Below are positions 32,333 through 33,844 of a stretch of DNA of 33,844 nt, piece by piece; positions within the stretch are counted from its first letter, which is position 1; the number at the start of each line of letters is the position of its first letter. Made by a program: the position numbers and the translations under genes. Origin of the DNA: Acidobacteriaceae bacterium (GTDB lineage Bacteria; Acidobacteriota; Terriglobia; Terriglobales; Acidobacteriaceae); the NCBI GenBank assembly GCA_030038435.1, contig JASHOY010000109.1, positions 1-33,844 of the forward strand. The letters run 5' to 3'. The notes under the pieces are model-generated. The model saw only the letters and a program-made list of their open reading frames with translations, searched no databases and was not told the origin of the DNA.

Positions 32333-32445
32333 ATCAAGACCTCAGAGGAGTTTCCTCCAACGTCGCTAGCAGTCGAAATGCACAAGATAACTGAATCTCC
32401 AGGCACTGGTGTTGCGAAGACGGAGCGGCGGTAATGATGTCCCAT
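32329..32445 (-). CDS. Possible 38-residue leader peptide before the propeller kinase (weak)
   Basis: A short frame from an ATG at 32445 follows a G-rich stretch (GGGGGGA) and ends in TGA that overlaps the GTG start of the large kinase (ATGTGA). That layout is what translational coupling would look like. No protein family is recognised and nothing confirms that it is expressed. It may equally be chance reading of an untranslated leader. Confidence 0.2.
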   Translation of the reverse strand: MGHHYRRSVFATPVPGDSVILCISTASDVGGNSSEVLM

Positions 32446-32515
32446 TCCCCCCGGTCCTTCAGCCGCGCCGTCACTGCCGCCTAGCTCCTTCTCGAACGGG
32501 CCTCCCAACCAAGAC

Positions 32516-32899
32516 TTAATCTTCGCGTTCCAAAGCGACGCGGACGTCTTCGAGAAGAATTGCGCAATCAAATGGTTTTGCGAGAAAATTCACCGCTCCT
32601 TCTCGCATCGCCAGCAGTCGTAGTTTTTCATCGCCATGCGCGGTGATAAAAATGATCGGAATGCGGCAATGATCGGCATTCAACCGCGCCTGGAGATCCA
32701 ACCCTGACATGCCGGGCATGCGGATGTCGGCGATAAGGCATCCCGTCTCGCATTGCCGGCCGGAGTCCAGAAAGTCTTCGGCGCACGAGAACGATTGCAC
32801 AGAGAAACCTTCCGATTTCAACAAACGTTGCAGTGCTAGCCGGTAGGATTCGTCGTCCTCGACAACTGCGACCAGGTTTGCCTGCGTACCTTTCTTCAT
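32516..32899 (-). CDS. Stand-alone response-regulator receiver (FixJ-type, CheY-like)
   Basis: A 127-residue single receiver with no output domain. The acidic residues Glu14, Asp15 and Asp16, the phospho-acceptor Asp58 (LIADIRMPGMSGLD), the Thr switch near 85 (FITAHGD) and Lys near 107 (FLAKPFD) are all present. The sequence is close to the receiver of the FixJ-like regulator 124 bases upstream, as if it were that protein without its DNA-binding half. It may act as a phosphate sink or control the histidine kinase by protein contact. The following 180 bases to the large kinase hold only a weak small open frame. Confidence 0.92.
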   Translation of the reverse strand: MKKGTQANLVAVVEDDESYRLALQRLLKSEGFSVQSFSCAEDFLDSGRQCETGCLIADIRMPGMSGLDLQARLNADHCRIPIIFITAHGDEKLRLLAMREGAVNFLAKPFDCAILLEDVRVALERED

Positions 32900-33023
32900 G
32901 CACGCACAATTCTAGTGGGCGGTTCGCGCAGCGCAATTATGACTTGTCATGAGGCGGCAGATAGGAATATATAAGGACGCGGTGATAGAAGAAGCGGATG
33001 TGCCCTTTAGGAGGGATACTTCG

Positions 33024-33650
33024 TCAGTTGATCTCCGGAAGTTTCAATCGTTCTGCGATCCTTCCCAGTTCAGCGGGAGAGTTTGCGTGCATCTTACGCA
33101 TTACCTGGCCGCGGTGGACCTGCGCTGTAATTTCGCTCGTTCCGAGTCTGGAGGCGATCTGCTTCGTAAGCATGCCGGAAACGAGGAGCCCCATCACTTC
33201 ACGTTCGCGAGCAGTTAAGGTCTCATAGCGTTCTTTCAATTCCTGGATTTCATTTTGCAGCTGCCGCGTTGCGGTCTGCTGCTCGATGGCCTGTTGTATC
33301 GCATCGAGCAGATCCTGGTCCCGAAACGGCTTGGTGAGAAATTCCACTGCCCCGGATTTCATGGCCTTCACGGTCATCGGGATGTCTCCGTGTCCAGTAA
33401 TGAAAATGACCGGAATCTGAATGCCGGCTTCGATCAACCTGCGCTGAACGTCGAGTCCGCTCATTTCCGGCAGGCGCACATCCAGAATCAGGCAACTGGG
33501 GCCGTCGGGGAGTTTGCGCCGCAGAAAATCCTGTGGCGTGGCAAACGACTCTGCGCGCAGACACACTGATTCGAGCAGGCGCATCATCGCTCCGCGCATG
33601 CGGGCATCATCGTCAACGACAAAGACCAGAGGGGCGTCAGGGGGAGTCAT
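33024..33650 (-). CDS. FixJ-family response regulator (receiver plus LuxR HTH)
   Basis: A 208-residue regulator with a FixJ/TodT-like receiver at about 7-120 (acidic DDD at 13-15, phospho-acceptor Asp57 in [27 protein letters not shown]) and a C-terminal LuxR HTH at about 145-200 ([40 protein letters not shown]). The ATG at 33650 overlaps the stop of the preceding histidine kinase by four bases (ATGA), which identifies its partner. The coiled linker [12 protein letters not shown] is usual for the family. Downstream lies a lone receiver with a similar sequence. Confidence 0.95.
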   Translation of the reverse strand: MTPPDAPLVFVVDDDARMRGAMMRLLESVCLRAESFATPQDFLRRKLPDGPSCLILDVRLPEMSGLDVQRRLIEAGIQIPVIFITGHGDIPMTVKAMKSGAVEFLTKPFRDQDLLDAIQQAIEQQTATRQLQNEIQELKERYETLTAREREVMGLLVSGMLTKQIASRLGTSEITAQVHRGQVMRKMHANSPAELGRIAERLKLPEIN

Positions 33651-33844
33651 GGTGATAGCGCCATTTTTCCGGGCAGCGTAAATTCAAACGTTGCTCCTGG
33701 TCCGGAGTTCGCGCGGGCCCAGATCCGGCCGCCGTGCGATTCGATAATCGAACGGGTAATGGAAAGCCCCAAGCCAGTGCCCTGGGGCTTGGTGGTGACG
33801 AATGCGTTGAAGATACGGTCTGCATCCCCGGCACGCAGGCCGAC
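33647..33844 (-). CDS. Histidine kinase, C-terminal end (HATPase_c), partial
   Basis: The gene runs off the right edge, leaving 65 codons and the stop. The last third of a HATPase domain is visible: a [17 protein letters not shown]-box region, the G2 box [20 protein letters not shown] and the closing [12 protein letters not shown]. This is typical of NtrB/FixL-type sensor kinases. The TGA at 33649-33647 overlaps the start of the FixJ-like regulator (ATGA), so the two form a two-component pair. The sensor domain and the phospho-acceptor His lie outside the window. Confidence 0.9.
   Translation of the reverse strand, partial: VGLRAGDADRIFNAFVTTKPQGTGLGLSITRSIIESHGGRIWARANSGPGATFEFTLPGKMALSP

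Noticed and set aside
1..33844. CRISPR arrays, rRNA genes, phage structural genes
   Set aside because: No regularly spaced repeats, rRNA-like stretches or phage morphogenesis proteins were seen on either strand.

Overview
The window reads as the chromosome of a Gram-negative heterotroph, most likely an Acidobacteriota member. This rests on gene style and not on a marker gene: a GC-rich nuo operon with two nuoM genes, a very large beta-propeller sensor kinase, a secreted GH2 glycosidase, and IS1182- and IS110-type remnants. Phylum confidence is moderate.

Region 1 (1-10642, + strand) is the 3' part of a complex I operon: a partial upstream gene (probably nuoC), then nuoD, nuoI, nuoH, nuoJ, nuoK, nuoL, nuoM, a second nuoM and nuoN. 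From nuoJ onward the genes mostly overlap by 1-4 bases or lie a few bases apart. No nuoE, nuoF or nuoG lies between nuoD and nuoI. Two features fit an enlarged proton-pumping arm: the tandem nuoM pair, and a NuoL whose C-terminal lateral-helix region is longer than usual. The second NuoM has Leu where the pumping lysine of TM7 is expected.

Region 2 (10604-17746) is a housekeeping stretch. It holds a small M50-type membrane protease convergent with and overlapping nuoN, a GH77 4-alpha-glucanotransferase (malQ), a divergently transcribed secreted GH2 glycosidase, and a PpiD/SurA-like membrane-anchored peptidyl-prolyl isomerase. A strong hairpin separates the last two.

Region 3 (about 17.9-19.8 kb) is a mobile-element graveyard. 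It contains a broken IS1182-type transposase, the 3' half of a tRNA-Lys (an integration scar), a 10-bp direct repeat, a small excisionase-like protein, and an N-terminal fragment of an IS110-type transposase, followed by about 580 bp with no gene.

Region 4 (19.8-33.84 kb) is entirely on the minus strand and is rich in signalling genes. In transcription order it runs: end of a histidine kinase, FixJ-like regulator, stand-alone receiver, large propeller sensor kinase, NarL-like regulator, DoxX-like membrane protein, sigma-54 activator without a receiver, frameshifted receiver pseudogene, ECF sigma factor, SpoIIE-type phosphatase with a sugar-binding-like ectodomain, type II NADH dehydrogenase, class II aldolase pseudogene, and an SDR oxidoreductase. 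Several pairs overlap or are closely spaced, which suggests multi-layer regulation of redox or stress functions. By eye this region looks less GC-rich at third codon positions than region 1, and with the tRNA scar at 18.5 kb that makes a genomic-island boundary plausible but unproven.
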